DNA of 64,000 nt from Thereva unica (Eukaryota > Arthropoda > Insecta > Diptera > Therevidae). Positions 1 to 11,600 of the stretch are shown here, piece by piece (positions within the stretch are counted from its first letter, which is position 1; each line of letters opens with the position of its first letter). A model generated the notes under the pieces. The model was not told the origin of the DNA and made no database searches. It worked only from the letters and a program-made list of their open reading frames with translations. Location of the stretch: contig OX465283.1 in assembly GCA_949987705.1 (NCBI GenBank), positions 161,525,850 through 161,589,849 on the forward strand, written 5' to 3'. The position numbers and the translations under genes were made by a program.

Positions 1-59
1 CTCGAAATAGCGAGCCAAGTGGGTTAGTCAAAAGGGTTAATTTCAGTGAAGCAGTCACT

Positions 60-240
60 ATGCACCGAACAGACAAAAGGAATGAACGAACTGGGTTTCT
101 ATGGAAGAGTATGAGAGAGGACGATGGGGAGGGCGGACAATTTTCACCGGACTTTAAACGAACGTCAGTTCCTGCGTTGTTGTTATTGCTAGGACTAGAA
201 GACAAAAGCTTATACATATTACTCATTACCGATATGTACA
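60..240 (+). repeat. Partial MITE, relative of the element at 32946-33338
   Basis: The stretch from CACCGAACAGACAAAA onward (agagaggacgatggggagg, the GACAATTTTCA block, cagttcctgc, ttgttgctagga) matches the left half of the inverted-repeat element at 32946-33338 over about 170 bases with scattered differences. The outer terminal repeat is missing here, so this is a truncated copy. It has no coding value. Confidence 0.6.
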
Positions 241-779
241 GCTTTCGTACGTAGGCATACAGAATTTCTACATAATCCTTGTAGGTATGGCATATGTGAG
301 CTCTTGAAACATTTAGATCAAAGGGTTCTGCGTAGTTTATACTCACCGCGGTGAACGGGCGCGTGATTCTATCTTGGAATACATTTCCGATAAGTCGATT
401 GACACATCTACAGCCGTTGTTGTCGAAGGAGGGTGAAGGTCAGCGAACTTCGTTCGTGTAGGCAGGATACAGGCATTGACAACGTATAGACTTGTTAAAA
501 GAGGCAGAAAAATGAATGCTTAGTGTAATTTCTGTATCATTTAAAAATTCTGAAACCAAAAAATGTTTGAGTGAACAAATAATGGAGGAAAAACTGTCTT
601 CCCTGCGGCCCTTGCCTATAAAACCGGTTTTTGTTTTGATATGTTGGACAAGTCTGCGGAGGACCTACACCCTTGTGCGGCACTTATCTCGATTCAGGGA
701 ATCCCGGGCATAGAAATTGTTTAGGCTGTGCTCCCAAATAGAACCCAGCATATCCCGCAACAAAAAACTTGTCCGCTTG

Positions 780-905
780 GCTCACCCTTATAGTCTACAG
801 CGCTTATCCTCGCGCACACTCCGGTTTAGAAATTCGTTTATAACAAGAAAAACTCGACTTTGGACCAACCTACATCAGTCAGTATTCCCGAACTCATACA
901 ATTGA
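780..905 (+). mobile_element. Non-LTR retrotransposon fragment, end of ORF2
   Basis: The + strand reads FITRKTRLWTNLHQSVFPNS followed by a stop. This is the conserved tail of jockey-like ORF2 proteins (T-R-x-W-N-x-L-P-x-x-V-F-P). The same motif, better preserved, is on the - strand near 24440-24570, so the two are copies of one family. Upstream reading is broken. Confidence 0.55.
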
Positions 906-980
906 CTTTGATGACACATATGATTACTTCGAAATCTACTCGATTACCTCCTTATTTAGAGTCATCCTCTTTTTCTAACG

Positions 981-1884
981 ATGGCACAAAGTTCAATGAA
1001 CTATAATCACGTTCACTATTCTACGATTGAGGTATTCTTGGTTGGCTTTTTCCCTTGTTGTTTGATCGCTATCAGGTATCAGATCGGAAAATACCAAACT
1101 AGGCCAATAACAGTGATCTATGGACTCTCGGTAGATGGTGTGGTGGAAGTGTCCAGAGCTGTGTGGCGAATCAGTAGGTGTAAACAAGCTGGTCGGAATC
1201 GGTCCCCGCCTCCCGACTCCCTTCTCTGGGTCGACATCGAGGCCAAAATTTCAGAGATGGTAATGGAGTTCATGATGGGACAAATTGCTCGAGTATCTTC
1301 GGCGCATCCCTATGGACAACTTGAAGGTGCTCAAGGCCAAGGAACCCAGCGAAATAGTAGAACTCTGATATTGCTAATCAACGACGAGTGCCTAGAGGGG
1401 CTCGACAGAGTTGACTATAAACTCCATTTTGGACTAAGGCAGGCATGGATAAAGGTTTTCAAAACGGCTACATCTAACGAAGAGGCTGACTCCGATGAAG
1501 ATCTCAGTCAGCACTTGGATGAACTAAGAGCCATCGAGGTTGAGAGGGTGTTAGTATTTAGAAGCTCAGATGAAGCGGTTGACAACATAGTTTATACATG
1601 GCAGCAGGCGGCCTGTACCACCCTCCGGCTGCATGAAGCGGGTTGCTGGATCGAGAAAACCTATGGGCACAGTAATCTACAGCGCTCAATACCACAAGAA
1701 ATTGTATCGGGACCTACCCACTACATGGTCGTAAAATTAAATTTCTGCAGTGATCCCAATATCCACATTCTTACCAGAGAGGAATGGGAAGATTTCCAAC
1801 TGACAACGACCTTGACGTTGTCTTGTACACAGACGGATCTAAATCATTGTCGGGTATAGGATGTGGAGTGCTTCCCTTCAATTA
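981..1884 (+). mobile_element. Degraded non-LTR retrotransposon (gag-like part plus RNase H start)
   Basis: A 292-codon reading frame covers 981-1859. Its charged middle (about residues 130-215) resembles ORF1/gag of R1/jockey-type elements, judged only by general look. At 1811-1884, in another frame, the text LDVVLYTDGSKSLSGIGCGV is a typical RNase H start with the first catalytic Asp in YTDGSK. The frame change inside one element shows it is dead. A host gene is unlikely. Confidence 0.5.
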
Positions 1885-2275
1885 ACTTACAAAAAAGCTT
1901 CTGCCTGCTTAATTTCGCCAGAGTTTTCCATTCAGAACTTCTAGCAATTTTTCATGCCTGCTTAGCAATGCAAGGACGGGAGCCAGGGAAATTTGGCCGA
2001 AACCCGGCTACCGTGCATGGCATTTTGTGGAAGAGCCACGCTTAGCGGCCAAAGAGCCACATAAGGGTCGCGAGACCCAGTTTCCCGACCACTGATCTAG
2101 ACCATTAGTATCCATGTCGTGAGATACAAACATTGGGTCATGGGTCAAAAATATATGGGAACAACGATGCCAAAATGCAGAACCGGTTACTAGGGTGATC
2201 ATCACCGCTTTTAATCGATTCATGCATCGAAAACTTCAGGAAGGGCATCTCTAATTTTGGGACATGATGTCACTG

Positions 2276-2590
2276 ACAATGTCCACTAGTAAGCTTAGCT
2301 CGAAGAAAAGCAGCAGGAAATTATAGATTATAGAGAGTCAAGGGGATGTAGTAGGAGAAGTAGATGATGAACATTGCGTTTGAACTCTGGGATGTTATAT
2401 GAGAATACTGGGAATATTGGCTGTGAAACGTTGGGGATTGAGAGCAGGTCATTTGTCCTGGGGGGCACCTGCAAAGATGGGATTAGATTCGAGTCCATCC
2501 AATAATACCTTGAATGAAAGAAATTTTTTATTCCAGTTCTTTAGAACAGACTCAATACCAATAGATTGGAGTTTGAAGCGAATGTAGCCT
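2276..2590 (-). mobile_element. Decayed 3' end of a non-LTR retrotransposon
   Basis: The block starting ctagtaagcttagctcgaag shares that string and later parts (ttgcgtttgaa, gggaatact) with 24388-24560, where the - strand still encodes the ORF2 tail. Here the coding frame is lost. It lies directly upstream of the first visible Hairless exon, probably in its intron. Confidence 0.5.
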
Positions 2591-2823
2591 CTTCCAAAAA
2601 GTATTTCCACCAACGCTACCCTCGCAAGATCAAAGGAAGCCGGGAAACCAACAGTCTTATTGAAGCATTTTAGAATAATACGAAATTTGATTCAGTTAAT
2701 TTGGATTTCAGCAAATTATTTTATTTAAATACATGCATATACCCAGATTGTTATTTTATACTCTATTTATCACATTTTAACCCAATTAGCATTCAAGACT
2801 AATTATTTTTACTTTATATCTAG

Positions 2824-5800
2824 ATGGTAAATTTATTTTGGAGTTAGCGAGAACTCGAGAGGGAGAGAAAGAAGGATGGGTATCTGTTCCAAGGAAAACA
2901 TATTGGCCTTTATCTACAACTACATTAATTTATACAAAAAACGAAAGTTCTGCATCATTAAGTTGTAAGAAACTATTCTTCATTTAATTTTTTTGTTACT
3001 ACGTTACTCTTTTTCCAGTTTCTGATGATAACAGTTCTATACAATCGTCACCATGGCAAAGAGATCATTGTTGGAAACAAACATCTCCTCGCAGAAATAT
3101 ATCAAAAGAAATGTGTATGTTTTTTAAAAGGACACGAAAATTTATGTTATCTGAATACGGCTACAAAATTGCCCATATAAAACGTAGGAAACCCTATGAT
3201 TATACAGTTTGTAAAATGCCATTTACATTACCAAACGGATTTATACAATCCAATTGTGAGGATACTGTAGATGGTGCAGTGTTGAATTTAAATCAAAAGA
3301 CTGTAAATGAAGATGCTGGTAGCAGTATAAATGGTGAAAATAGAAAACCTCGTGTTAGAGCAAAGCTCTCAGTTATTATAAAAAAATTAATTGATAGATT
3401 ACCAACTGGATTATTTTATTTATCAAAAACTGCAATTATCGGTGGAACCGTACCGCCATTTTCGGGCACTCCCTCACGGTTGGTTGATCTGCATAATCCC
3501 CAACAACATGTATCACCTCGCAAAAGAATACTCAGAGAATTAGAGAAAGTATCCCTAGAAGATAACACGAATAAACGAAGTAGAGCAAAAAGTAGCACTA
3601 TTTTTTCGCCATCCATAAATACAACAACATTAGGAACGTCTACATTGACAACTAGTAATACACAAAAGAATTTTATTGCTAACACAACTTCAGGGCAAAT
3701 AACAAATGGTAATGCGAATGAGCAAAGTACTCCGATAACGACGTCATCGCGACTTTATAGCAGTTACAGCATTCATTCGCTACTTGGAAATATAAGCAGT
3801 AACAATAAAAGTGAAGCTATACCATACCAAAATACAAAGGAAGTCAATGACCCATCATATTTACGGATTATGCTTGCTACACCGAAGCCATCAGATAGTA
3901 ATAATCATTATGGGAAGTCTTCTTCGGCCTTTATTAATAATGTTAAAAAGTCGCCAACATATTCGACGTTACGCGAATCGAATTGTAAAAGTCCCGTGTT
4001 GTCAGAAACTGATAATAATTTAGGACGCCTGAAGACACTTAGCACTGCAACAAGCTCAACATCGTTTCATCCTTATTTATCATCCCAGTCACCGAAATAT
4101 TCTTCGTCCAGCAGCGTTTCAACAAATACGTCGAGTGATAGCTACAAAATTCGAACGGGGCGTGCATCTGCCTCGCCAAATCATACACATGTTTCAGGAA
4201 GCAATCGTTCTTCTCCACTTTCTGCATTTAGCCATTCATCATCGCAATCTAGTACCGGTTCCAGATATTGCAACCGAACATCACCCAGTAACAGTCGAAT
4301 AAAAGAACTATCACCACCGAGTGGTGATAATATATCACCGAAACTAGAACGCCGTGAGGGTACTACACCCAGAACTGTGCCGAAGAAGACTGCCGCTTTA
4401 AGACAAAAATTTATTTCGCCTTCGTCTTCTCCCAGCACATTCCAATCGGATCCATCTTTGACATACACAACATCAAATGATCATAAAAAACGAACTGCAG
4501 ATGAGCGGCCGATGACACCCGAAAAACAAATTTACCATCATGGCGTTGATATCGAACATAGTATGAGTAGTGTTTTGCGGTCTTCAGCATTGCCGCCGTC
4601 GGCTCTTTATTACATGTATCCACGGCATGGGTCTCCAAGTGGTCATTCGACTGCCCCTTCTTACATTCCCCCGGTGTCTTATTATCATCCTGCGTATGCT
4701 GCTGCTGTTGCTGCTTTAAGAAATCCTTTGTGGATGCATTATCAAACTGGTGTTATGCCGCCAACCGGGCCTCCGTCAAGATTAGGATCACCATTATTCC
4801 CTTATAATGGTACAACTCCAGGAGTACCACAAATTCCATTACCTCTTGCTTCAATGCACTTACCGACAGGTTCAGTGAAATCGTGGCACACACCCGCCAG
4901 CCAATACAATTTATCGACTGATGATCCAGTATCCTTAGCTAGTAAGAGAGATGAACCCAGTTCAGGTAAGTTTTATGCAGTTTGCTGCTTTATGGTTTTA
5001 TTTTGTACAAATTAATGTTAGTTGAATTTGCAAATAGTTTGACCCTGAAAATCAGTCATAGACACCACATATCGCAAAGTATTCACTCCATTTTATTTTA
5101 GGATTAATATCACATATAGGCGTTTTTGATTCTAGTTTTGCTTTTCTTTTTTTAAATGCTGTGATCAGCAGTGTAGATTTTGTCACCGCCAGCTATGAAG
5201 AAGTAAAAGAATGGCTGCTCGACAAGTTTTTCCTGTCGGAGAAAAGCCGATTTGCAACTCTGAAACTTGCAGAGACGGCGGACAAAGTAAGAGAAGTGCT
5301 TCCACACGTTGGCACCTCATACACTTCCGTCATCCGTCCAACTACGGACAATTTGAAGTCAACTCAAACTGCGCCCAGAATGGAGCAGTTGATCTGAAGC
5401 CCGCTCACCAGGGGCTAACAAACTGAGGGGTAGCCTGTGTTTCTTCCATTACGGTTATGATAGTGAAGCACGCATCTCTACAGTTTCGGTGGTGGCCAAG
5501 CTAAGTCAGCGAAGAAACCGGGCATCGCCTCCAGGGGCAGGGGATAGAGATGAGCGAGCAAATAAATGGCCGCTCATATGGCTTATTCGTCCGCGACACC
5601 AACAATCGAATAGACTTTTTGGTTGATTCGGGCGCGGATGTATCATTTCAAGGCCTTCAAAGCGTTTCTGACCCACAAAGGAAGTCCAAACGTCCTTCTG
5701 CACGCGAACAACGGATCACTGATCCGAACTTTCGGCACAAACTTGCTCCAACTTCATCTCGGCCTACGTTTACGATCTGTTCACAACTTTATAATAGTCG

Positions 5801-8481
5801 ACACCACTAAAGCCATTATCAGGGCGGACTTCTTAACGAAGTTCGAATTACCCGTCGATTTCAAAAATCGGCATTTAGTCGAAAGCCACACGAATTTTCG
5901 AATCAATATGGGCGCCGCAGTCGACTACAACCCAGAATCAATTCAATGCCAGGGTACCAGTGAAACACAATGAGCAGCCTTTCATCACTGCTCGGCGAAG
6001 TTATGGAAGCCATATGGTGCAATTGAGGATCAATCAAAGTAATTTAGATACTTGGATCACTAATCCTAAGTGCTGTTTTGTTACTTGGATTAGTATGGCA
6101 AACTACCTTCACCAGAGAACTTAATGGGTCCGTCCAATGTTTCTAGAAACTGGTTTCTATGGGGCATTACAACTTCGGCAAAATGATCCACTACATTGCA
6201 AAAATTTTATAAATATGTCTGCCGATGATTTTGATCTCCTCCTAGAAAAGAGTAGCTAACCCCATTAATTCAAAAACAAAACACAAACATGCGTGAATCA
6301 ATGTCTTCCGGAGAACATTTTGCGATCACCCTAAGCCGGGTTATATACCAAAGCTGCATAGACGTTATATGCAGCTTTGTGTCACTTTTTTATGGAGAAA
6401 AGTGTAGCAAAAAGTACGAAATGACGCTAATAAGCATGTGAAGCTTTGATATACGGCCGGCTTTAGATTTCTTCCGACCAGAGACAACTTCACAACCTTG
6501 ATGTTTATATTCAAAAGATCCAAATCTTCTATTTGCAAGATTGTGCCTGAAGTTTGTGCGGTATTCTGCGTTAGGCACGTGCCAGACTTTATCTTCACTA
6601 TCCTGAACTAATGTTCACTTCGATCAACCGGGACTACAAATGGATTGTTGATTGGAGCTGCAAGAATCGTGTGGAATTTAACGCCACCAAAACGAAGTAC
6701 TGCCTCATCTCCAACAAAGGTAACACCGACATTTCTGCTATCTCAACAGTAGCTGAGAATCGAACGACTGACTTAAGTCTTAACATCCTAGGGTTAACTT
6801 TAATGGAGGATCTACGATGGGATGAAAGCCTCCTAATGTCTTGGATTTCTCAAGAGATGTAAGTTTCTTCTCCAGCCAGCCGCCAATATTCTTCTCCTTC
6901 TTCTTCTCCACCGGTCCCGATTCTTAGTCGATGTCATCCAGTTTGACATCCCTAAGCTCTGAGCATCCTGGTCTACGCCATCCTTCCAGCGAAGGTTGGG
7001 TCTCCCTCGCTGTCGCACCCCATAGGTCTTACCTGCCCCCAATCTACAAATCCTATATTCGGCCCTGCCTTGAATGCAACTCGTAAGCGCCCCGAAAATC
7101 ACCTTCTACAGTACACAGCCAGAAGTGCTTAAGTGTAATTTTGTCTATTTTGAGTTTATTGCATATTTGTATTCAGTATTTTATTCTTAATCATTCTTAT
7201 AGCTCTTCTCCTAAACTTAGCTGTGCTTGCTGAGTTATCGGACCGGCAAAAGTGCTTTTGTGCACAATTCTGTATCTCAAAATATCTTTGAGGGCGATTA
7301 TCTCGAAACTCATATCTTGCACTTGATGTCGTCAATAAATTATATGAGGCGATTTTTGGGATTTTTCGACCCCTCCCCCCTGGTGAGATGTCGTGAGATG
7401 TCGTGAGATTTGGCTCGACCCCTTTCTCCTCGAGTTGCGCGTTTGGCTCGCCGGTGACGGCTAAACAATCGAGGGGCTACTTTGATACTTTCTGGAGTTC
7501 GCATAACCTCGTAAAAATTTGTGTGTAGGATTTAGCCATACCTTAAGGCCCCCATTTATACACACGTCGCCGGCAGGCCGTGGCCTGAATGTTTTCATTT
7601 TAGCCTTGAGGCTAATTATCACCACACACTTACCGGCCGCCAACTGTATGTGGCCCGCAGTCCAAGAAAAGTTACAAATATCTTGGGGTGTTTGCACATT
7701 TATCGTCAGTCCGTGCCTGAAAATCTGAATATCTATTCACTCACAAGCCGTGAATTTACGGCAAAATTTCACGTCGTATCCACTCGGAACGGAAAACAAG
7801 GCGCAAAAACCATCCACACTCACGTTCGCGCTTGTTCGTGGGTGTTCACGGCGTGAATCTGGAGCCACCTTAAAGTTTTCGTTGAGTTCATGAACATTTT
7901 TGCAATTGAATTAACAACCTGCTATGCTAGGTTCTCGTCTTCGCCTGTGTGTCTGTAGGGAACCATGGCTTCACCTGCATGCCACGGCCTGTCAGGCAGA
8001 TATCTGAAGTATCATACCTCAGTCAGACTAAGTGTATGGGTGTCTTTAGTGGAGAAACATGTTTCACTTAATTTAACTCAGTTTTCTTGCAAATTTAGAC
8101 TGTTTCTTGCAAATTACGTGATATGTGCCGAGATCCCCCTCCCTCACGTGAGATTCGGCTCGACCCCTCCGCTAAAAGCCTCACGCAGTTAATAGACGAC
8201 CCCTTGAGCTCTTCTGGCTGTGTACTGTACCCTAGGCTTGCCTCGACAAGGTGCAAAATCGTGCTATCAAACTCATTTGGCGTTGTAACGCACGCGGGCT
8301 TTTGCTAGTTATATTATGAGATAGGCTTTAATTTTATTAATTTTCAATAATTTGTACTGAAACATCAAACTGTGGCTGCTTACCCTAAAATATATCTTAA
8401 TATTAGTTCCACCAATTTATTTATAAAATCAAAATAATTTCTATTTTTCCAGATACTCCATTAAACCTATCAAAACACTGA
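2824..8481 (+). CDS. H: Hairless, Notch-pathway co-repressor adaptor (5'-incomplete)
   Basis: Hairless binds Su(H) in the nucleus and recruits Groucho and CtBP to silence Notch targets. Three exons are visible: 2824-2964, 3019-4965 and 8453-8481, all with AG/GT borders and matching phases, giving about 705 codons. The first enters in phase 2, so N-terminal exons lie to the left of the window or were not found. Exon one reads DGKFILEL...EGWVSVPRK, the core of the Su(H)-binding domain with its key Trp. The large exon continues with SPWQRDHCWK, then a Ser/Thr/Asn-rich middle. YSIHSLLG at 3765-3788 is the Groucho motif. The last exon encodes only DTPLNLSKH and a stop at 8479; PLNLSKH is the CtBP motif known from fly Hairless. 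The 3.5 kb last intron is filled with transposon debris. The frame stays open for a while past the 4965 donor, which could mislead a gene finder. Identity is very secure; the start is missing. Confidence 0.95.
5161..5975 (+). mobile_element. Ty3/gypsy-type gag-protease remnant in Hairless intron
   Basis: The + strand carries a gag-like piece (5161-5397) and then, after frameshifts, a retropepsin core LFVRDTNNRIDFLVDSGADV at about 5583-5643 with the catalytic DSGAD, followed in another frame by AIIRADFLTKFELPVDFKN, the end of the protease domain in gypsy-like elements. No reverse transcriptase follows. At least one frameshift inside the protease makes it non-functional. It sits in the last intron of Hairless in the gene's sense orientation. 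Confidence 0.75.
6611..6862 (+). mobile_element. Non-LTR reverse transcriptase fragment
   Basis: The frame contains IVDWSCKNRVEFNATKTKYC and LNILGLTLMEDLRWDESL, the region after the YADD box in jockey-like reverse transcriptases (W...N.VEFN..KT...L and LGL.I..DL.W). It is cut off on both sides and lies in the last Hairless intron. Confidence 0.7.
6848..7102 (-). mobile_element. Non-LTR retrotransposon tail, opposite strand
   Basis: The - strand reads RQRGRPNLRWKDGVDQDAQSLG and then NWMTSTKNRDRWRR. This RGRP-W-x-D-G-V-x-x-D pattern is the common C-terminal end of many insect RTE-like ORF2 proteins. It abuts the preceding fragment head to head, so two different insertions met here. Confidence 0.7.
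7440..7860 (+). repeat. Interspersed repeat, copy 1 (other copy 27630-28130, inverted)
   Basis: Shared landmarks with the reverse complement of 27630-28130 are ctaaacaatcgaggggctac, taaggcccccatttatacac, the ggccgccaac block and atccactcggaacg, in the same order. Short segments differ between copies. No coding sequence or clear terminal repeat is seen, so the class is unknown. It lies in the last Hairless intron. Confidence 0.65.
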
Positions 8482-8960
8482 AGACTATGGGTCCACTTTA
8501 GAAATGTAAGATAGTTTTTCTATAAACAAAAAAAAAACACTAGAACGACTGTTCTAACTATGAAACATATATTTATATATTTGATTGACTATATAATTCT
8601 TCAAAATTAAAAAGACATAAAAATTGTGTAAAAACCTAACTTATGTAGACTAAGGAATTTTTATAGAAAGAATCTCAGCCGTTCTGGTTTTATAGACTGA
8701 TATAGAAATGAATGAAAAACAATTTACATATAAAAAAAATTTGCATAACATTATATATATATACAAAGAACTAATTTGCTTTCACAAATAAAAACTGAAA
8801 AAAATAAAAAATAAAATCAAATTTAAACAATTTTTTACAAAATGAAAAAATAAAAATATTTTTAACACTGTTGTTCAGGTAACTAATTAATTAACGTGCC
8901 TTTTGAAGGAAATATATAAGAAAATAAAATATAACAGCATTTTCTTTGATTTATTTAATA
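8482..8960 (+). other. Probable Hairless 3' UTR
   Basis: Very AT-rich sequence follows the stop. AATAAA signals occur at 8787, 8803, 8810 and 8934, any of which could direct cleavage. A longer UTR is possible, because AT-rich sequence resumes at 12460-13320 with another AATAAA near 13289, but MITEs lie between. Confidence 0.5.
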
Positions 8961-10593
8961 ATTGGATAATTTTCATTATTGTATTGAAATATCAGATATT
9001 TTTCCCAAAGTTCAGTTAAGTTTGTAAATTTTTGGATAACACAGCAAAATTTTCCGTATACAAAAAAGTCAAACAGTAAATATGTGAACAAATCTGTATT
9101 CCAAGGTATTTAAATTATAGCCTTCTGCTATTTCCACTATAAACAATTATCATCATTTTAGGGCCACAATAATAACTTTTATATTTATCTTTTCATCTTG
9201 GTTTTGTTAAAATATGTCCAAAAAATTAGTCAAAATTCACGAAATTCAGTTTATTGCGCAAATAACGTTCGCTCTTAGGTTAAACATCAAACATCACATA
9301 GAAAATGAATGTATTACTTTAGGATACCCACTTCATTTCTTTTTTTGCATTGTTCCAAGGGAGGGAAACAGGGTCGGCGCTTTCATAGGTGCGATTGGTG
9401 CCCTTGCACCGGGCGCAATTTGTCGAGGGCGCAATTGCAGAAATGAAGAATTGAAAAGAAACTTAAAACTTTGAAAAAAAAATAGAAGCTATTCTAACGG
9501 GTGCCAGAAATTACCCAAATTTACACACTTTCTGTTCCTGTATTTTCACAGCCAAGAAAAACCGGGGCTTCGATGAAGAATCGCATGGGAAACCCCAAAG
9601 AGGGCCAGCTTTCCCAGCGACCTCTACGTTAGAATGCGAGCAGCGAGTGTTTGTGTCTTTTTCCATTGACCAGCTTATGGGGCGCAATATGGTATATATG
9701 ATTCCTGAGCATATCTGTTTGAAATGACGCAAAGAAAGAAATTAACTGTTATTTATTGAACCTGTCTCTGTGATGCTTGTATTACCTCTGCCTTCTCTAT
9801 GAATGCAAATCGGAGGCTTTTTATTGCAGTCAAAAACAAACATTATACTCTATTCTTTGAGCCTTGAGGGAGAGAGATACGTACTTCTCAAAATTATTTA
9901 ACCTATCTCTTACTTTTGCATAACTGGTAGCTTTAAACGAAGGCTTACCTTATACCTTCTTTAGTGAATTCGTTATCAAAATATTAAGATTAAAGAAGTG
10001 AAGTCTGAAATTTCGATTGTAGGAAAATATTTATTTTAAAAAAATTGTCTGATAATCAATTGCCTGGCCCGAGGGTTCTCATCTGCAGTGTCGCTGACCC
10101 AAGTTTTATATGTATATTTACCCCTTCCCGTATTGCAGAGCTCTAGAAGGGAATTCTATTTAATATCTTTCCGAGAAAATCCTTGTTGATCATTTCTGAA
10201 CCGATTGCTTAGAGAGCTTCAGGATACACTATGTTCAATATACTTCCATTTGGAGCTAGGATGTGATGATTTTCAGATTTTCCAACTTTTGAACAACCTA
10301 CATACCCCTGAAAGGGGAAATGATACTTATTTGGCAAAATTCGTCCGCCATATTGGCCTCGGAAGTTTAAATTTTATAAATTTTAATCATAAATTCTTTA
10401 TTTGCTGCCCTAAGTGAGCCCAAATCTCACTAAAATCAGAACTGAACCCCCTAAACTCAATATTATCAGCGAGAAATAATAATAAGAGTGATGAGCTAGA
10501 ACAAATTTTTAAAAATGTTGGCAGTGCCTTTGAGATCAGCTGATAAAAATTTCAATGCGAGTGGAAATCTCAAAATATCAAAGAAGTAATATA
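8961..10593. other. Intergenic stretch, no gene seen
   Basis: AT-rich sequence with only short chance frames. The part 10200-10440 contains gtccgccatattgg and tttatttgctgccc, loosely like gccgccatttt and ttatttgaggccc at 36450-36560, which may mark an old shared repeat. Nothing else recognised. Confidence 0.4.
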
Positions 10594-10818
10594 GGTGGTA
10601 TTCTCGTTGGCGAGTGACGTGACTACGAGGAACAAGGTGGAATGAAACTGTCGACGCCTTCATACGTATCGAGGAAAATGTCACTCCACACGCCACCTTG
10701 CAACAATTGCATACGAATTTAGTCGATTTGGTTGCAAGAAATTTGTTACATTGGCAACGAAAACACCAATTTAAGGTGGAAGTGAACATATGTCACGTCA
10801 CTCGACAACGACAATAAG
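10594..10818 (+). repeat. MITE with ATTCTCGTTG terminal repeats, copy 1
   Basis: The left end reads ATTCTCGTTGGCGAGTGACG, and the right end is its inverted relative gtcacgtcactcgacaacga. The whole 225 bp aligns, inverted, with 23494-23685, including an interior cgtatcgaggaaaatgtcac. One copy carries a roughly 20-base segment the other lacks. It is non-coding and non-autonomous. Confidence 0.8.
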
Positions 10819-10823
10819 CAATC

Positions 10824-10953
10824 AAATGAGGCGAGGTGCCATTGTAATGCCAAAATGACAAAAATAAATGACAAATTTTTCTGGAGCTTGATTTTAATGT
10901 GCATTAAACTGCCTGCTTATATTTATATCTTACTGCCACACCTCGCCTCATTT
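10824..10953. repeat. 130-bp MITE with perfect 15-bp terminal repeats
   Basis: AAATGAGGCGAGGTG at 10824-10838 and CACCTCGCCTCATTT at 10939-10953 are exact inverted copies. It starts only a few bases after the preceding MITE. A partial relative with the same end plus ccattgtaatgccaaaatgac-like sequence lies inverted at 51175-51217. Confidence 0.8.
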
Positions 10954-11489
10954 CAAATTGGATATTTTACTGCGCCAGAAGAAGGAAGAAGGCTTGAAAT
11001 TTTGTATTTGCTAATTTTTTAATATATACTTACCGACATTGCACAGTGCTTTAAAAAGGTTTTTTTTTTATAAACTTTTAAAACCCTGCAATGTCGGAAA
11101 GTATAAAAATGCTAAGTGCTTTAAAAATGTATAAAAGAAAAATGTAATGTTAAAAATGTATAAATTCGCAAATACATAATTTCGACCCTTCATAAAATTT
11201 GTTGAACTTTTCTTTAATAACATTCAAAAAGCTACTCACAATAATGTGCTTTCTAATTCCTATTAGACAAGGCCGTGCCTTGCCAGCGTTCATTGCGTGC
11301 ACCACCCAGGCGGCTAAATCGCTAAGAAAAGTACGTCGAATACGGATAAAGACCGAACCACACATATCCGTAACGGCACGGTGCCGATGGTTTTTGTGTC
11401 AGTAGCTTCCGTGATGAATTTTTCACTGCCATTCACACAGCATCGCCTTTTTCCGTATCTGTGATCAATGTTCAATGACATCTGACATT

Positions 11490-11600
11490 TTAGTGTGCTT
11501 AATGCATACTTGCATGCGCAAAATGCGCAAGTTGGATAAGTATCCACTTGCGGAAAAATCATTTGCGCATGCATACAAGTATACATTAGTGAACTTATTT
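11490..11600. repeat. Near-palindromic hairpin
   Basis: The left half aatgcatacttgcatgcgca... meets a right half ...catgcatacaagtatacatt around a centre near 11540 (ggataagtatcc). Short gaps interrupt the stem. Weaker symmetry extends outward (gacatctgacatttt against tgtcatttttgacg), so this may be the core of an old MITE. Confidence 0.55.

Noticed and set aside
981..1859. 292-codon frame as a host gene
   Set aside because: An RNase H start follows in a shifted frame and the content resembles retrotransposon ORF1 and ORF2, so it was called mobile DNA.
5550..5810. Active retroviral-type protease
   Set aside because: The catalytic motif is present but the frame shifts within the domain and no polymerase follows.
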